From NCBI GenBank assembly GCA_900696455.1, contig CAADGB010000297.1:1-48358 (forward strand): DNA of 48,358 nt. Direction: 5' to 3'. Source of the DNA: an uncultured delta proteobacterium. GTDB lineage: Bacteria > Myxococcota_A > Polyangia > Haliangiales > Haliangiaceae. This document shows, piece after piece, positions 1 to 10,118 of the stretch; the stretch's first letter is position 1, and each line of letters starts with the position of its first letter. A model generated the notes under the pieces. The model was not told the DNA's origin, searched no databases, and was given only the letters and a program-made list of their open reading frames with translations. The translations under genes and the position numbers were made by a program.

Positions 1-2
1 CC

Positions 3-2678
3 GCCGACGAGCTGGCGCGCGCGCTGCGCCGGGTCCGCGCCGACGAGCTGGTCCGGCTCGGCGCCCGCGAGCTGGCGATGGGCCTCGACACCGAGGTCGG
101 GCGCGAGCTCGCCCACCTCGCCGACGCCTGCTTCGACGCCGCGCTGCGCTTCCACGACGCCCGCCTGCGCGAGCGCCACGGCCCGCCCCGCTACACCGAC
201 GAGGCCGGGGTCGAGCGCGACGCCGGCCTGTGCGTCATCGCCATGGGCAAGCACGGCGGGCTCGAGCTCAACTTCGCCTCCGACGTCGACGTCATCTACG
301 TCTACAGCTCCGACGCCGGCGCCGCCGGCGCGCTGTCGCTCCACGAGTACTTCGCCAAGCTGGCGCTGGCGGTGACCCAGACCCTGGCCGACGTCACCGC
401 CGAGGACGTGGTCTTCCGCGTCGACCTGCGGCTGCGGCCCGAGGGCTCGCGCGGCGCGATCGCCAACTCGCTGGCCCAGGTCGAGCGCTACTACGAGACC
501 TTCGGCCGACCGTGGGAGCGCCAGGCCTGGATCAAGGCCCGGCCGTGCGCCGGCGACCGGGCGCTGGGCGAGGAGATCATGCGCACGCTCCTGCCCTTCG
601 TCCACCCCCGCCACACCTCGCCCACGATCGTCGACGAGGTCCACGCCCTCAACCGCCGCATCAAGCGCGAGCTCGATCCCGGCGGCGGGCGCGCCGCCGG
701 CCACGGCGACGGCGCCGCCGGCTTCGACGTCAAGAACGGCCAGGGCGGCATCCGCGAGATCGAGTTCTTCGTGCAGGCGCTCCAGCTCGTCCACGCCGGG
801 CGGTCGCCGGCCCTGCGCGCCCGCGGCACGCTGGCCGCCCTCGACGCGCTCCTGTTCGCGGGCCTGGTCACCGACGACGAGCACCTGGCGCTGCACCGCG
901 CCTACCGCTGGCTGCGCCACGTCGAGCACCTGCTCCAGCTCGAGGGCGGGCTGCAGACCCAGCGCCTGCCCCGCGACCCGACGGCGCTCGACGTGGTGGC
1001 GCGGCGCGCCGGCCAGCCCGACGCCGCCGCGCTCGGCGCCACCCTCGCCCACCACACCGGCCGGGTCGCCGCGCTGTTCGCCACCCTCGGCGATCCCGGC
1101 GCCGCCAGCGAGTCGGCCGACGTCGAGGACGGCATCGGCCACCTGGCGCGCGGCGAGCTGCCGGCCGAGCTCGAGCGGGTCGAGCTGGCCGCGCTCGGCT
1201 TCGCCGATCCGGCGGCGGCGGCGCGCGAGCTCGAGCGGGCGCGCCGGCGGCCGTGGTCGCCGTGGTCGCCGGCCGCCGCCGGCGCGGTGGCCCGGGTCGG
1301 CGGCGCCTTGCTCGCCGAGCTGGCGCGCTCCGCCGATCCCGACGCCGCCCTCCGCCACGCCGCCGATCTCATCGGCAAGCGCGGCGCCGCGTGGTCGGTG
1401 TGGCGGCTGCTCGACGAGCAGCGGGCGCTGCTCCGCCTGCTCGGCTCGATCCTCGGCGCCAGCGAGTACCTGGCGCGCAGCATCGTCGAGCGCCCCGAGC
1501 TGATCGACCTCCTGGTCGAGGTCGGGCAGGAGACGCGCCGCGACCGCGCCGCGCTCGAGCGCGACGCCGATCGCCGCCTGGCCGCGGCCCACGCCGCCGA
1601 CCCCGGCGACGCCGAGCTGGCGTGGAGCGCGCTGGCCGAGTTCAAGAACGGCCAGGTGCTGCGGGTCGGCCTCGCCGACTTCGCCGGCCGCCTCGGGCCG
1701 CTCGAGGTCTGCGCCGACCTCACCGCGATCGCCGAGGTCTGCCTCGAGCGCGCGTTCGACCGGGTGGCGGCCGAGCTGCGCGCCCGCCACGGCGTGGTCC
1801 GCGAGCCCGGCGGCGGCCGCGGCCGCCTCGCCGTCCTCGGCCTCGGCAAGCTGGGCGGCCGCGAGCTGGGCTACGCCGCCGACCTCGACGTCGTCTTCGT
1901 CCACGACGGCGCCGGCGACTCCGACGGCGAGCGCCCGCTGACCGCGGTCGAGTACTTCTCGCGGCTCGGCCAGCGCCTGGTCGGTGGCCTGCACGCCCGC
2001 ACCCCGCGCGGCCGCCTGTACGAGGTCGACACCCGGCTGCGGCCGTCGGGCTCGAAGGGGCTCCTGGTGTCGTCGCTGGCCGGCTGGCGCCGCTACCACG
2101 CCCGCGAGGCCCGGCTGTGGGAGCGACAGGCGCTCATCAAGCTGCGGCCGGTGGCCGGCGACCCCGAGCTCGGGGCCGAGGTCGCGGCCGAGGTCGCGTC
2201 GTGGCTGTGGTCGACCCCGCCGCCGCCCGCGCGCGCCATCGCCGACGAGATCGTGGCCATGCGCGACCGCCTCGAGCGCGAGCTGGGCAGCCCCGGCGAT
2301 CTCAAGGTCGGCAAGGGCGGCATCATCGACGTCGAGTTCGCCGCCCAGTTCCTGCAGCTCGCCCACGGCCACGCCGTGCCCGGGCTGCGCACCCCGTCGA
2401 CCGCGCCCGCCCTGCGCGCCGCTCGCGCCGCCGGCCTCGCCGCCGGCAACGACCTCGAGCTGCTCGAGGACGGCTACCGCTTCCTGCGCCTCATCGAGCA
2501 CCGCATGCGCGTGGTCCACGACCGCGCGGTGCACCGCCTCCCCGACGACCCCGGCGAGCTGGGCCGGCTGGCCCGCCGCTGCGGCTTCGGCGGCGGGGAC
2601 GCGCTGCGCGAGCGGCTGGCTCGCTGGCAGCGCGACATCCGGGCCGCCTTCGAGCGTGTCCTGGGCGCGGCGACGTGA
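3..2678 (+). CDS. glnE: Bifunctional glutamine synthetase adenylyltransferase/deadenylyltransferase, 5' end missing
   Basis: GlnE attaches and removes AMP on glutamine synthetase in response to PII, tuning nitrogen assimilation in the cytoplasm. Both nucleotidyltransferase halves are visible. The N-terminal one carries GKHGGLELNFASDVDVI (about nt 246-296), matching the family pattern GKxGGxELNxxSDxD. The C-terminal one carries GKLGGRELGYAADLDVVF (about nt 1845-1898). Each half has the following RLRPxGSxG and WERQALIKxRPVAGD motifs. The frame is open to the left edge and the sequence before the first ATG (nt 78) is still GlnE-like, so the true start lies outside the window; about 80 N-terminal residues are absent compared with the usual protein of about 950 residues. 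ilvE follows after 43 bases. Identification is firm. Confidence 0.95.
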   Translation, partial: ADELARALRRVRADELVRLGARELAMGLDTEVGRELAHLADACFDAALRFHDARLRERHGPPRYTDEAGVERDAGLCVIAMGKHGGLELNFASDVDVIYVYSSDAGAAGALSLHEYFAKLALAVTQTLADVTAEDVVFRVDLRLRPEGSRGAIANSLAQVERYYETFGRPWERQAWIKARPCAGDRALGEEIMRTLLPFVHPRHTSPTIVDEVHALNRRIKRELDPGGGRAAGHGDGAAGFDVKNGQGGIREIEFFVQALQLVHAGRSPALRARGTLAALDALLFAGLVTDDEHLALHRAYRWLRHVEHLLQLEGGLQTQRLPRDPTALDVVARRAGQPDAAALGATLAHHTGRVAALFATLGDPGAASESADVEDGIGHLARGELPAELERVELAALGFADPAAAARELERARRRPWSPWSPAAAGAVARVGGALLAELARSADPDAALRHAADLIGKRGAAWSVWRLLDEQRALLRLLGSILGASEYLARSIVERPELIDLLVEVGQETRRDRAALERDADRRLAAAHAADPGDAELAWSALAEFKNGQVLRVGLADFAGRLGPLEVCADLTAIAEVCLERAFDRVAAELRARHGVVREPGGGRGRLAVLGLGKLGGRELGYAADLDVVFVHDGAGDSDGERPLTAVEYFSRLGQRLVGGLHARTPRGRLYEVDTRLRPSGSKGLLVSSLAGWRRYHAREARLWERQALIKLRPVAGDPELGAEVAAEVASWLWSTPPPPARAIADEIVAMRDRLERELGSPGDLKVGKGGIIDVEFAAQFLQLAHGHAVPGLRTPSTAPALRAARAAGLAAGNDLELLEDGYRFLRLIEHRMRVVHDRAVHRLPDDPGELGRLARRCGFGGGDALRERLARWQRDIRAAFERVLGAAT

Positions 2679-2686
2679 TCTGTGCC

Positions 2687-2715
2687 TTGCCCTGGGCGCC
2701 GCCGGTTGGTACGAC
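2687..2715 (+). promoter_or_regulatory. Candidate promoter of ilvE
   Basis: A TTGCCC hexamer (2687-2692), 17 bases, then TACGAC (2710-2715) lie six bases before the ilvE ATG. The layout matches other putative leaderless promoters in this window. It would let ilvE be expressed independently of glnE. Read by eye only. Confidence 0.35.
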
Positions 2716-2721
2716 CCGGCC

Positions 2722-3642
2722 ATGGCGATCAAGAAGGTCGACTCGATCTGGCTCGACGGCAAGCTCGTCCCCTGGGACGACGCCAGCGACCACGTCCTCG
2801 CGCACACTCTGCACTACGGCGTCGGCTGCTTCGAGGGCATCCGCGCCTACCAGCGCGCCGACGGCCGGACGGCCATCTTCCGCCTGCGCGAGCACATCGA
2901 TCGCCTGTTCGACTCGGCGACGATCTGCACGCTCGACGTCCCGTTCAGCCGCGAGCAGGTGGTCGCCGCCTGCGCCGAGGTGGTGCGGGTCAACAAGCTG
3001 ACCTCCTGCTACCTGCGGCCGCTGGTCTACCTGGGCAGCGGCGCCCTCGGCCTGGGCTCGTTCGAGCCGCCGGTGCGCACCGCGGTCGCCGTCTTCGAGT
3101 GGGGGGCGTACCTCGGCGACGAGGGCCTCGAGCAGGGCATCCGCTGCCTGATCAGCGGCTTCACCCGCTCCAACGCCAGCTCGGTCATGAACAAGGGCAA
3201 GATCTGCGGTCAGTACGTGACCTCGGTGCTGGCCAAGCGCCTGGCCCTCAAGAGCGGCTACGACGAGGCCCTCATGCTCGATCCCCAGGGCAACGTCGCC
3301 GAGGGCACGGGCGAGAACATCTTCGTGGTCAAGAACGGCGTCGTGCGCACCCCGCCGCTGTCGGCGGCGATCCTGGCCGGCATCACCCGCGACACCGCGA
3401 TCCAGCTCCTGCGCGAGCAGGGCCTCGAGGTCCGCGAGGAGCACGTCGCCCGCGACGAGCTGTACACCGCCGACGAGGTCTTCCTCACCGGCACCGCCGC
3501 CGAGATCACGCCGGTGCGCGAGATCGATCAGCGCCGGGTCGGCAAGGGCGAGTTCCCGATCACGAAGGGCGTGCAGGAGGCGTACTTCGCCGTGGTCAAG
3601 GGCGGCGACACCAAGCACGACCACTGGCTGCACTACGTCTGA
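2722..3642 (+). CDS. ilvE: Branched-chain amino acid aminotransferase
   Basis: This is a PLP-dependent fold-type IV transaminase that interconverts valine, leucine and isoleucine with their 2-oxo acids, using 2-oxoglutarate/glutamate as partner. The 306-residue protein has the usual length. The N-terminal HTLHYGVGCFEGIRAY block, the Schiff-base lysine in NKGKICGQY, and the PLP-binding EGTGENIFVVKNG and FLTGTAAEITPV blocks are all present. The ATG at 2722 is chosen because the family similarity begins there (MAIKKVDSIWLDGKLV); the frame is open much further upstream only because of base composition. The stop codon is immediately followed by the stop of the convergent gene at 3643, with no spacer. 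The cytoplasmic enzyme sits beside glnE, both in amino-nitrogen metabolism. Confidence 0.93.
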   Translation: MAIKKVDSIWLDGKLVPWDDASDHVLAHTLHYGVGCFEGIRAYQRADGRTAIFRLREHIDRLFDSATICTLDVPFSREQVVAACAEVVRVNKLTSCYLRPLVYLGSGALGLGSFEPPVRTAVAVFEWGAYLGDEGLEQGIRCLISGFTRSNASSVMNKGKICGQYVTSVLAKRLALKSGYDEALMLDPQGNVAEGTGENIFVVKNGVVRTPPLSAAILAGITRDTAIQLLREQGLEVREEHVARDELYTADEVFLTGTAAEITPVREIDQRRVGKGEFPITKGVQEAYFAVVKGGDTKHDHWLHYV

Positions 3643-6378
3643 TCAGTCGGGGACGAACGGCGGGATCTCGACCGTGACCTCGAGCTGCTGCTCGGCCGGC
3701 TGCGGCGCGACCGTGACCTGCTTGCAGTAGGCCGGCAGGTCGTCGCCGTGGCGCTCGAGGTAGCCCATGGCCTGGGGCCCGGCCGCCTCGTTGGGCAGCG
3801 CGGTCACGCAGGCGGTGTAGGCCCCGGGCACCAGGTCGCGGAACGTCACCGGCTGGCCGCCGAACTGGATCTCCATCTTCGAGAGGCCGCCCTCCTGCGC
3901 CGCCATGCGGGCGGCGAGCTGGCGGCCGGTGGTGGCGGCGATGACCCCGCTCGCCAGCCACACGAAGCCGCCGCGGAGCTCGCCGGCGCGCGGGCGCGAG
4001 GTGACCGTGAGCGCGACGTCGCCGCGGGCGATCGCGAGGTCGGCCCGGGCCTCCTGGCCGCTGCGCACCACCGCCTGCGCCGAGTGGAAGGTCATGCCGC
4101 GCATCGGCATGCCGAGCATGGCCGAGACCTTGTAGGTGTCGGGCGCCAGCTTGTCGAAGCGGTAGGCGCCGTCGGGGCCGGTCGACACGCTGTAGGTGAC
4201 GTTGGCCGCGGTCACCGACTGCGCGGTGACGATCGTGTCGGCGGCCGGGCCGTCGGCGTCGGTGCAGGTGCCGGCGAGCGCGCCGAAGCCCTGGAGCGCG
4301 AGCACCAGCGCGCGCTCGTCGCTCGCGCCGCGCTCGAGGCGGACCGCCGGCGAGCGGCCGAGGTCGGGGTGCTCGGCGACCACCGCGAGGTCGGCGGGGC
4401 CGAGGCCGGAGATGGCGAAGCGGCCCTCGTCGTCGGTCGTGGTCTCGCGGTTGTTCTGGCGGCCGGGCGGGCCGCCGCCGAGCTGCGCGGTGTTGGACGT
4501 GCCGGTGCCGAAGAGCTGGCGACCGGCGACCACGGTCGCCCCCGGCACCGGCTTGCCGTCGAAGACCACCCGGCCGGCGATCATGCGGCCCTTGCTGACC
4601 GTGACCGTGCCGACGTCGGCGACCTCGCCCTCCTCGACCTCGACCGCGACCGTCTTCTGATCGATCTCGGGGCCGCGGATCACGAGCTGGTAGCGGCGCG
4701 GCGGCAGGTCGCCGAGCTCGAAGCTGCCGTCGCGGGTCGCCACCGGCTCCTGGCTCCCGCCGACGCCGACCGTGAACGGGGTCGGCACCGTGCCGTCGGC
4801 GAAGGCGACCTTGCCCTTCACGCCGCCGTCGGCGGGCAGGACGATGCGCAGATCGCGGGTGCCGGTCTCGGCCCGCTCGCCGTCGCCGCCCCACATCATG
4901 CGCCCGCGCGCCGCCGCCGAGCGGGTCGCCCGCACCTGGTAGGCCCCGGGCGCCAGGCCCACCAGCTCGAAGCGGCCGCCGGCGTCGGTCAGCTCCTGGG
5001 GGAAGCCGCGCAGGCGGAAGGCCTGCGGATCGAAGCCGCCGCGACGGAAGTCGGGGATGGCGCCGACCTGCACGCCCTCGAGGGGCTCGCCGCGCTTGTC
5101 GACGACGATCCCGGCGCTCGTGCCGGTGATGTCGACGGTGAGGACGACGCCGGCGACGTCGCCGGCCGAGGCGTCGACCGCCACCGTCGCCGACGAGCCG
5201 GCCTCGGCCAGCGCCACCGCCTCCAGCGGCTTGCGCGGCAGCCCGGCGACGGTGAACGAGCCGTCGTCGGCCGAGAACACCTGGCGCGGCTCGCCGCCGA
5301 GCATGCCGCGGGTGGCGACCCCGACCCGGACCCGCGCCGACGCCACCGGCGTCCCCCCGGCGTCGACGACCTTGCCGCTGACCGTGGCGCCCGCCGCCAT
5401 GCGGATCTCGACCCCGTCCTTGGCGGCGGCGCCGTCGAGCATGACGATGGCGCTGGTGCCCGGGGCGTGGGCCGGGTGCCGGGCGACGAAGCGGAAGCTG
5501 CCCGCCGGCAGGGCGGCGAAGCGGAAGCCGCCGTCGGCGCCGGTGCGGACCCCGTCGCGGCGCAGGTCGGGGCGGATGTTCCAGTCGGAGGCGCCGCCGT
5601 AGATCACGACGGCGTCGGCCACCGGGAGCCCGCCGGCGTCGAGGACCCGGCCGCTGACCGCGGCGCCCGGCGCGAGCACGACCGTGATCTCGACCGGCGC
5701 CGTGCCCACCAGCGCCGAGGCGAAGGTCGGGGCGAAGCCGGGCGCCGACGCCACCACGTCGTGGCGCCCGGGCAGGACGGTCGCGAACCGGGCCTTGCCG
5801 TCGCCGCCGGCCGCCGCGGTCTGCACGTCGACGCCGCCGCGCAGCTCGACGGTCGCGGTCGCCACCGGCGCGCCGGCGCGATCGACCGCGGTCACGATCA
5901 CCTCGCCCGCCGGGCGCAGGCGCAGCACGACGGGATCGCTGGTGGCGGTGAGCTTGGCGGTCACCGGCCCGGCCACGCCGCCGGGCGCCCGCGCCACCAG
6001 GGTGTAGGGGCGACCGACCAGGGCGTCGAAGGCGAAGGCGCCGTTCTCGTCGCTGGTGGCGGTGCGCGTCGGGTTGGCCGAGACCACCACGGTCGCGCCC
6101 TCGACCGGCGTGTCGTCGGCGGACAGCACCAGCCCCTCGAGGCGCAGGCGGCCCACCGGATCGTCGTCGACCAGGACCTGGGCCTCGGCGCCGCCGCCGC
6201 GCTCGGCGCCCGGGCCGTCGCGCCGCGGCCCGCCCCGCGCCGCCGGCTCGTCGCCGGGGCGCGCGACGACCGGGGTCGTCGCGCCGCCGCCCCCGCCGCC
6301 GCGCAGGAAGACGTACCAGCCGCCGACCAGCGCGGCGACGACGACGGCGACGAGGGGGACGACCAGCCGGGGCTTCAT
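3643..6378 (-). CDS. Membrane-anchored protein with multiple carboxypeptidase-regulatory-like (Ig-fold) repeats
   Basis: The 911-residue protein starts with a short basic end and one hydrophobic segment (about residues 4-26), then a glycine run and a charged low-complexity linker to about residue 75. An uncleaved N-terminal anchor with the rest outside the cytoplasm is likely. The remainder is a chain of about nine repeats of roughly 85-95 residues with recurring VSGKVVDAGGTPVASARV, DGSFTVAGLP and GxYxVxA patterns, typical of the carboxypeptidase regulatory-like domain. There is no catalytic peptidase domain, so it is probably a structural or adhesive surface protein. It stands alone and convergent to ilvE. 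The start is supported by the anchor and the 221-base gap upstream. Substrate or partner is not visible. Confidence 0.8.
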   Translation of the reverse strand: MKPRLVVPLVAVVVAALVGGWYVFLRGGGGGGATTPVVARPGDEPAARGGPRRDGPGAERGGGAEAQVLVDDDPVGRLRLEGLVLSADDTPVEGATVVVSANPTRTATSDENGAFAFDALVGRPYTLVARAPGGVAGPVTAKLTATSDPVVLRLRPAGEVIVTAVDRAGAPVATATVELRGGVDVQTAAAGGDGKARFATVLPGRHDVVASAPGFAPTFASALVGTAPVEITVVLAPGAAVSGRVLDAGGLPVADAVVIYGGASDWNIRPDLRRDGVRTGADGGFRFAALPAGSFRFVARHPAHAPGTSAIVMLDGAAAKDGVEIRMAAGATVSGKVVDAGGTPVASARVRVGVATRGMLGGEPRQVFSADDGSFTVAGLPRKPLEAVALAEAGSSATVAVDASAGDVAGVVLTVDITGTSAGIVVDKRGEPLEGVQVGAIPDFRRGGFDPQAFRLRGFPQELTDAGGRFELVGLAPGAYQVRATRSAAARGRMMWGGDGERAETGTRDLRIVLPADGGVKGKVAFADGTVPTPFTVGVGGSQEPVATRDGSFELGDLPPRRYQLVIRGPEIDQKTVAVEVEEGEVADVGTVTVSKGRMIAGRVVFDGKPVPGATVVAGRQLFGTGTSNTAQLGGGPPGRQNNRETTTDDEGRFAISGLGPADLAVVAEHPDLGRSPAVRLERGASDERALVLALQGFGALAGTCTDADGPAADTIVTAQSVTAANVTYSVSTGPDGAYRFDKLAPDTYKVSAMLGMPMRGMTFHSAQAVVRSGQEARADLAIARGDVALTVTSRPRAGELRGGFVWLASGVIAATTGRQLAARMAAQEGGLSKMEIQFGGQPVTFRDLVPGAYTACVTALPNEAAGPQAMGYLERHGDDLPAYCKQVTVAPQPAEQQLEVTVEIPPFVPD

Positions 6379-6599
6379 CGCGGCGGACTATGACAGACCG
6401 CACGTCCCGACGCGGGCGGCCCGCGGGCGGCCTCTCCGACAGTTACCGACAGACCGAGAGGTCGAGCCACCAGGCGTGACGGCGCGGTGAGATTTGGGTC
6501 ACCGACACCAGGCGGACAGACCACTACCTTGTGAAACCGACTCGACCTGCGCTAGAAATGCGGGGTCCTTTTCTCACGCAACCTTCTGGGGGAACTCCG
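6379..6599. other. Divergent intergenic region
   Basis: 221 bases separate two divergent genes. It holds the close repeat ccgacagttaccgacagacc around 6437-6456 and the candidate promoter of the plus-strand lipoprotein gene. It is visibly richer in A and T than the coding DNA around it. No RNA gene was recognised. Confidence 0.5.
6529..6558 (+). promoter_or_regulatory. Candidate sigma70-type promoter of the 6600 lipoprotein gene
   Basis: TTGTGA (6529-6534), 18 bases, TAGAAA (6553-6558). It lies 41 bases before the ATG, and a GGGGGA ribosome-binding-site-like stretch sits about eight bases before that ATG. Unlike many genes here, this one should have a leader with a Shine-Dalgarno sequence. 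Confidence 0.4.
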
Positions 6600-7583
6600 A
6601 TGAGACTAGTCAATCGCTCTTCGTTCTGTCTCGTGGGCGCGCTGTCGCTCGGCCTGGTCGCCTGCGGTGGCGGCGACGACGGTGATGACGGCGGCACCAT
6701 CGACCCGACCGGGACCAACCACACCTTCGTGGCCAGCTCCCTCAGGCTGCCGACCAACGCCAACGAGGCCACGATGCTCGGCCTCGACATCGACGGCAAG
6801 CCCAACGACGGCGTCGACAACCAGCTCGGCATGGTGCTGGGCTCGATCGGCGCCCTCGCTCCCGATCTCGACCGCCAGGGCTCGGTCGACGAGCAGATCG
6901 ACGACGGCAGCATCATCCTGCTCGCCAACCTCAAGGCCCGCGACCTGACCAACGCCAGCGGCGTCGGCTTCTACGTCTACCTCGGCACCGACGCCAGCCC
7001 GATGCCGTGCCAGGACGCGAACGACACGGTCTGCCGCCGTCACCTCGACGGCTCGGGCTCGTTCTCGATCGATCCGGGCGGCCCCACCGACGCCAGCCTC
7101 GCCGGCCGCATCGTCGCCGGCAAGTACACCGGCGGCCCCGGCACCGTGAACCTGCAGATCTCGCTGGGCGCCGGCGTGCCCATCGACCTGCCGCTGCAGC
7201 GCGCCCGCGCCGAGCTCACCAGCGTCTCGGCCACCGGCTGGACCACGGGCAAGATCGGCGGCGCGATCTCGCAGACCGACATCAACACCAACATCATCCC
7301 GGCCATCGCCAACACCGTCCGCACCTCGTTCGACGAGACCTGCGACGTCGGCGGCACCCCGCCCAACTGCGGCTGCCAGGCCGGCGAGACCGGCGAGACC
7401 CTGCGCGGCCTGTTCGACAAGACCCCGGCCGACTGCATGATCTCCGACCAGGAGGTCCAGGACGTGGTGTCGGGCTTCCTGACCCCGGACATCGACCTCA
7501 ACGGCGACGGCACCAACGACGCGCTGTCGCTGGGCATCGGCGTCTCCGCGGTCGCCGCCACGTTCACGCCCCCGGCCAACTGA
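6600..7583 (+). CDS. Lipoprotein of unknown function
   Basis: The 327-residue product starts MRLVNRSSFCLVGALSLGLV and has a lipobox ending LVAC (cysteine at residue 22), followed by a GGGDDGDDGG tether. A surface- or periplasm-facing lipoprotein is therefore likely. No catalytic motif is recognised. The C-terminal part has an EF-hand-like loop DIDLNGDGTND (about residues 300-310), and CDVGGTPPNCGC plus other cysteines could form disulfides. The ATG at 6600 is chosen over the open frame from 6531 because the signal peptide starts there and a GGGGGA site precedes it. The gene is monocistronic: its own promoter candidate lies upstream and a strong terminator hairpin downstream. Confidence 0.8.
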   Translation: MRLVNRSSFCLVGALSLGLVACGGGDDGDDGGTIDPTGTNHTFVASSLRLPTNANEATMLGLDIDGKPNDGVDNQLGMVLGSIGALAPDLDRQGSVDEQIDDGSIILLANLKARDLTNASGVGFYVYLGTDASPMPCQDANDTVCRRHLDGSGSFSIDPGGPTDASLAGRIVAGKYTGGPGTVNLQISLGAGVPIDLPLQRARAELTSVSATGWTTGKIGGAISQTDINTNIIPAIANTVRTSFDETCDVGGTPPNCGCQAGETGETLRGLFDKTPADCMISDQEVQDVVSGFLTPDIDLNGDGTNDALSLGIGVSAVAATFTPPAN

Positions 7584-7612
7584 GCCGCCCGGTCGCGTGA
7601 CCTGACCCAGCG

Positions 7613-7641
7613 AGGGCGCCGCGAGGCGCCCTTCCCATTTT
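7613..7641 (+). terminator. Rho-independent terminator
   Basis: A perfect 8-bp stem AGGGCGCC / GGCGCCCT with loop GCGA spans 7613-7632 and is followed by TCCCATTTT. It lies 29 bases after the lipoprotein stop and 27 bases before manC, so it should separate the two transcripts. Confidence 0.7.
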
Positions 7642-7658
7642 CGGCGAGGTCGCCGACG

Positions 7659-8732
7659 ATGACGCCGATGCGCCACGCGGTGATCCTCGCCGGCGGCAGC
7701 GGCACCCGGCTGTGGCCGGCCAGCCGCCGCGCCCGGCCCAAGCAGTTCCTCGCCCTCGGCGGCGCCGCGAGCCTCCTGGCGGCGACGGCGCGCCGGGTCC
7801 GGTCGGCGGCGCCGGCGGTCCTGATCGTGACCGCCGCCGATCAGGCCGAGGCCGCGCGGGCCGAGGTGCCGGCGGCCGAGATCGTCCCCGAGCCGGCGGC
7901 GCGCAACACCGCCGCCGCCCTCGGCCTGGCCGCGACCCACCTGGTCGCGCGCGATCCCGACGCCGTCCTCGGCGCCTTCCCCGCCGATCAGCACGTCGGC
8001 GACGAGGCCGGCTTCGGCGCCGTGGTCGAGCGCGCCTTCGCCGCCGCCGAGCGCGGCGACGTGATCGTCACCATCGGCCTCCGCCCGACCCGGGCCGAGA
8101 CCGGGTTCGGCTGGCTCGAGCTCGGCGGCGCGCGCGGCGAGCTCGGCGCCCCCGTGCGCGACGTCGCCCGCTTCGTCGAGAAGCCCGACCTCGCGCGGGC
8201 CACCGCCTTCGCCGCCAGCGGCTACCACCTGTGGAACGGCGGCATGTTCTTCGTCCGCGCCCGCCGCCTGCTCGACGAGCTGGCGCGCCACCTGCCGGCG
8301 ACCGCCGCCGGCCTGGCGACGATCGAGCGGGCGCTGGTCGCCGGCGATCACGCCGCCGCCGCCGTCGCCACCGCCGCCGTCTATCCCGGCCTGCCCACGG
8401 TGTCGATCGATCACGGCGTCATGGAGCGCGCCGCCGACGTGGTGGCGGTGCCCGGCGACTTCGGGTGGAGCGACGTCGGCTCGTGGGCCGCGGTCGCCGA
8501 GCTGCTGCCCCGCGACGCCGCCGGCAACGCCCGCACCGGCGACGCCGTGATCGTCGACGGCGCCGACAACCTGGCCCTGACCGACGCCGGCGTGATCGCG
8601 CTGGTCGGCGTGTCGGGCCTGGCCGTGATCCGGGCCGGCGACGCGGTCCTGGTGCTGCCGACGGCGCGCGCCCAGGAGGTGCGGGCCGCGGTCGAGGCCC
8701 TGACGGCGGCCGGCCTTTCGCGCTACCTATAG
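7659..8732 (+). CDS. manC: Mannose-1-phosphate guanylyltransferase
   Basis: The enzyme forms GDP-mannose from GTP and mannose-1-phosphate, the activated mannose for polysaccharide and glycan synthesis. The nucleotide-binding signature GGSGTRLWPASR with PKQFLAL begins at about residue 11, followed by EPAARNTAAALGLAA, FPADQHV, TGFGWLE, VEKPD, WNGGMFFVRA and VPGDFGWSDVGSW. At 357 residues it has only the transferase domain and lacks the C-terminal cupin-type mannose-6-phosphate isomerase of the bifunctional forms. ATG 7659 is used; an alternative ATG at 7668 begins at MRHAVILAGG. manB follows after seven bases and a ROK kinase overlaps that, giving a sugar-activation operon. Confidence 0.92.
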   Translation: MTPMRHAVILAGGSGTRLWPASRRARPKQFLALGGAASLLAATARRVRSAAPAVLIVTAADQAEAARAEVPAAEIVPEPAARNTAAALGLAATHLVARDPDAVLGAFPADQHVGDEAGFGAVVERAFAAAERGDVIVTIGLRPTRAETGFGWLELGGARGELGAPVRDVARFVEKPDLARATAFAASGYHLWNGGMFFVRARRLLDELARHLPATAAGLATIERALVAGDHAAAAVATAAVYPGLPTVSIDHGVMERAADVVAVPGDFGWSDVGSWAAVAELLPRDAAGNARTGDAVIVDGADNLALTDAGVIALVGVSGLAVIRAGDAVLVLPTARAQEVRAAVEALTAAGLSRYL

Positions 8733-8739
8733 GCCTGCC

Positions 8740-10118
8740 GTGAACCCCCGCATCTTCCGCGAATACGACATCCGCGGCGTCGCCGACCGCGATCTCGACG
8801 ACGGTCTGGTCGCCGACCTCGGCCGGGCGCTGGCCGCGCGCGTGGTCGCCGCCGGCCCCGGGCACCGCCCGCGCGTCGCCGTCGGCCGCGACTGCCGGCT
8901 GACCTCGCCGCGCCTGTTCGAGGCGCTGACCCACGGCCTGCGCGAGCGCACCGACGTCGTCGACCTCGGCATGGTGCCGACGCCCCTGGTCTACTTCGCC
9001 GCCGCCACCCTCGGCGTCGACGGCGCGGCGATGATCACGGGCAGCCACAACCCGCCCGAGGACAACGGCTTCAAGCTCGTGGTCGGCGACGAGACCCTGC
9101 ACGGCGACGGCATCGCCGCGCTCCGCCGCTGGATCGAGGACACCCGCCGCCAGCGCCCGACCCTGGTCGGCCGCCACCCCGGCACCCTGACCGCCCACGA
9201 CATCCTCCCCGCCTACCTCGCCCACAGCGCCGCCGCCCTGCGCCTGGGCCCGCGGCGGCCGCGGGTCGTGGTCGACGCCGGCAACGGCGCCGCCGGGCCG
9301 ACCGCGCGGGCGGTCCTCGGCCACCTCGGCTTCGAGGTGATCGCCCTCCACTGCGAGCCCGACGGCACGTTCCCCAACCACCACCCCGATCCCACGGTCG
9401 AGGCCAACCTCGCCGACCTGCGCGCCGCGGTCGCCGCCCACGACGCCGAGGTCGGGCTCGCCCTCGACGGCGACGGCGACCGCCTCGGCGTCATCGACGG
9501 CCGCGGCCGGGTGCTGTGGGGCGACCAGCTCATGATCCTGCTGGGCAAGGCGGTGCTCGCGGAGGTGCCGGGCGCCGGCTTCGTCGGCGAGGTCAAGTGC
9601 TCGCAGGCGATGTACGACGAGCTGACCCGGGCCGGCGGCCACCCCGAGATGTGGAAGGTCGGGCACTCGCTCATCAAGGCGCGCATGCGCGAGACCGGCG
9701 CCGCCCTCGCCGGCGAGATGAGCGGCCACCTGTTCTTCGCGCACCGCTGGCTCGGCTTCGACGACGGCGTCCACGCCGGCGCCCGCCTGCTCGAGCTGCT
9801 GTCCCGCGGCGAGCGCACCCTGGCCGAGCTCGCCGACGAGCTGCCGCGCACCGTCAACACCCCCGAGCTGCGCGTCGACTGCCCCGACGAGCGCAAGTTC
9901 GACGTCGTGGCGCGGGTGACCGCGCGCCTGCGCGCCCACCCCGGGGTCACCGGCGTGGTCGACCTCGACGGCGTGCGGGCGCGCTTCGCCCGCGGCTGGG
10001 GCCTGGTCCGGGCGTCCAACACCCAGCCCGCCCTGGTGGTGCGCTGCGAGGCCGAGGACGCCGACGCCCTGGCCGAGATCCGGCGCGAGCTCGAGGCGGC
10101 GATCGCGGAGGCCCAGGC

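Noticed and set aside
6531..6599. GTG 6531 as start of the 6600 lipoprotein
   Set aside because: It overlaps the promoter candidate and would bury the signal peptide; the ATG at 6600 has a ribosome-binding site.
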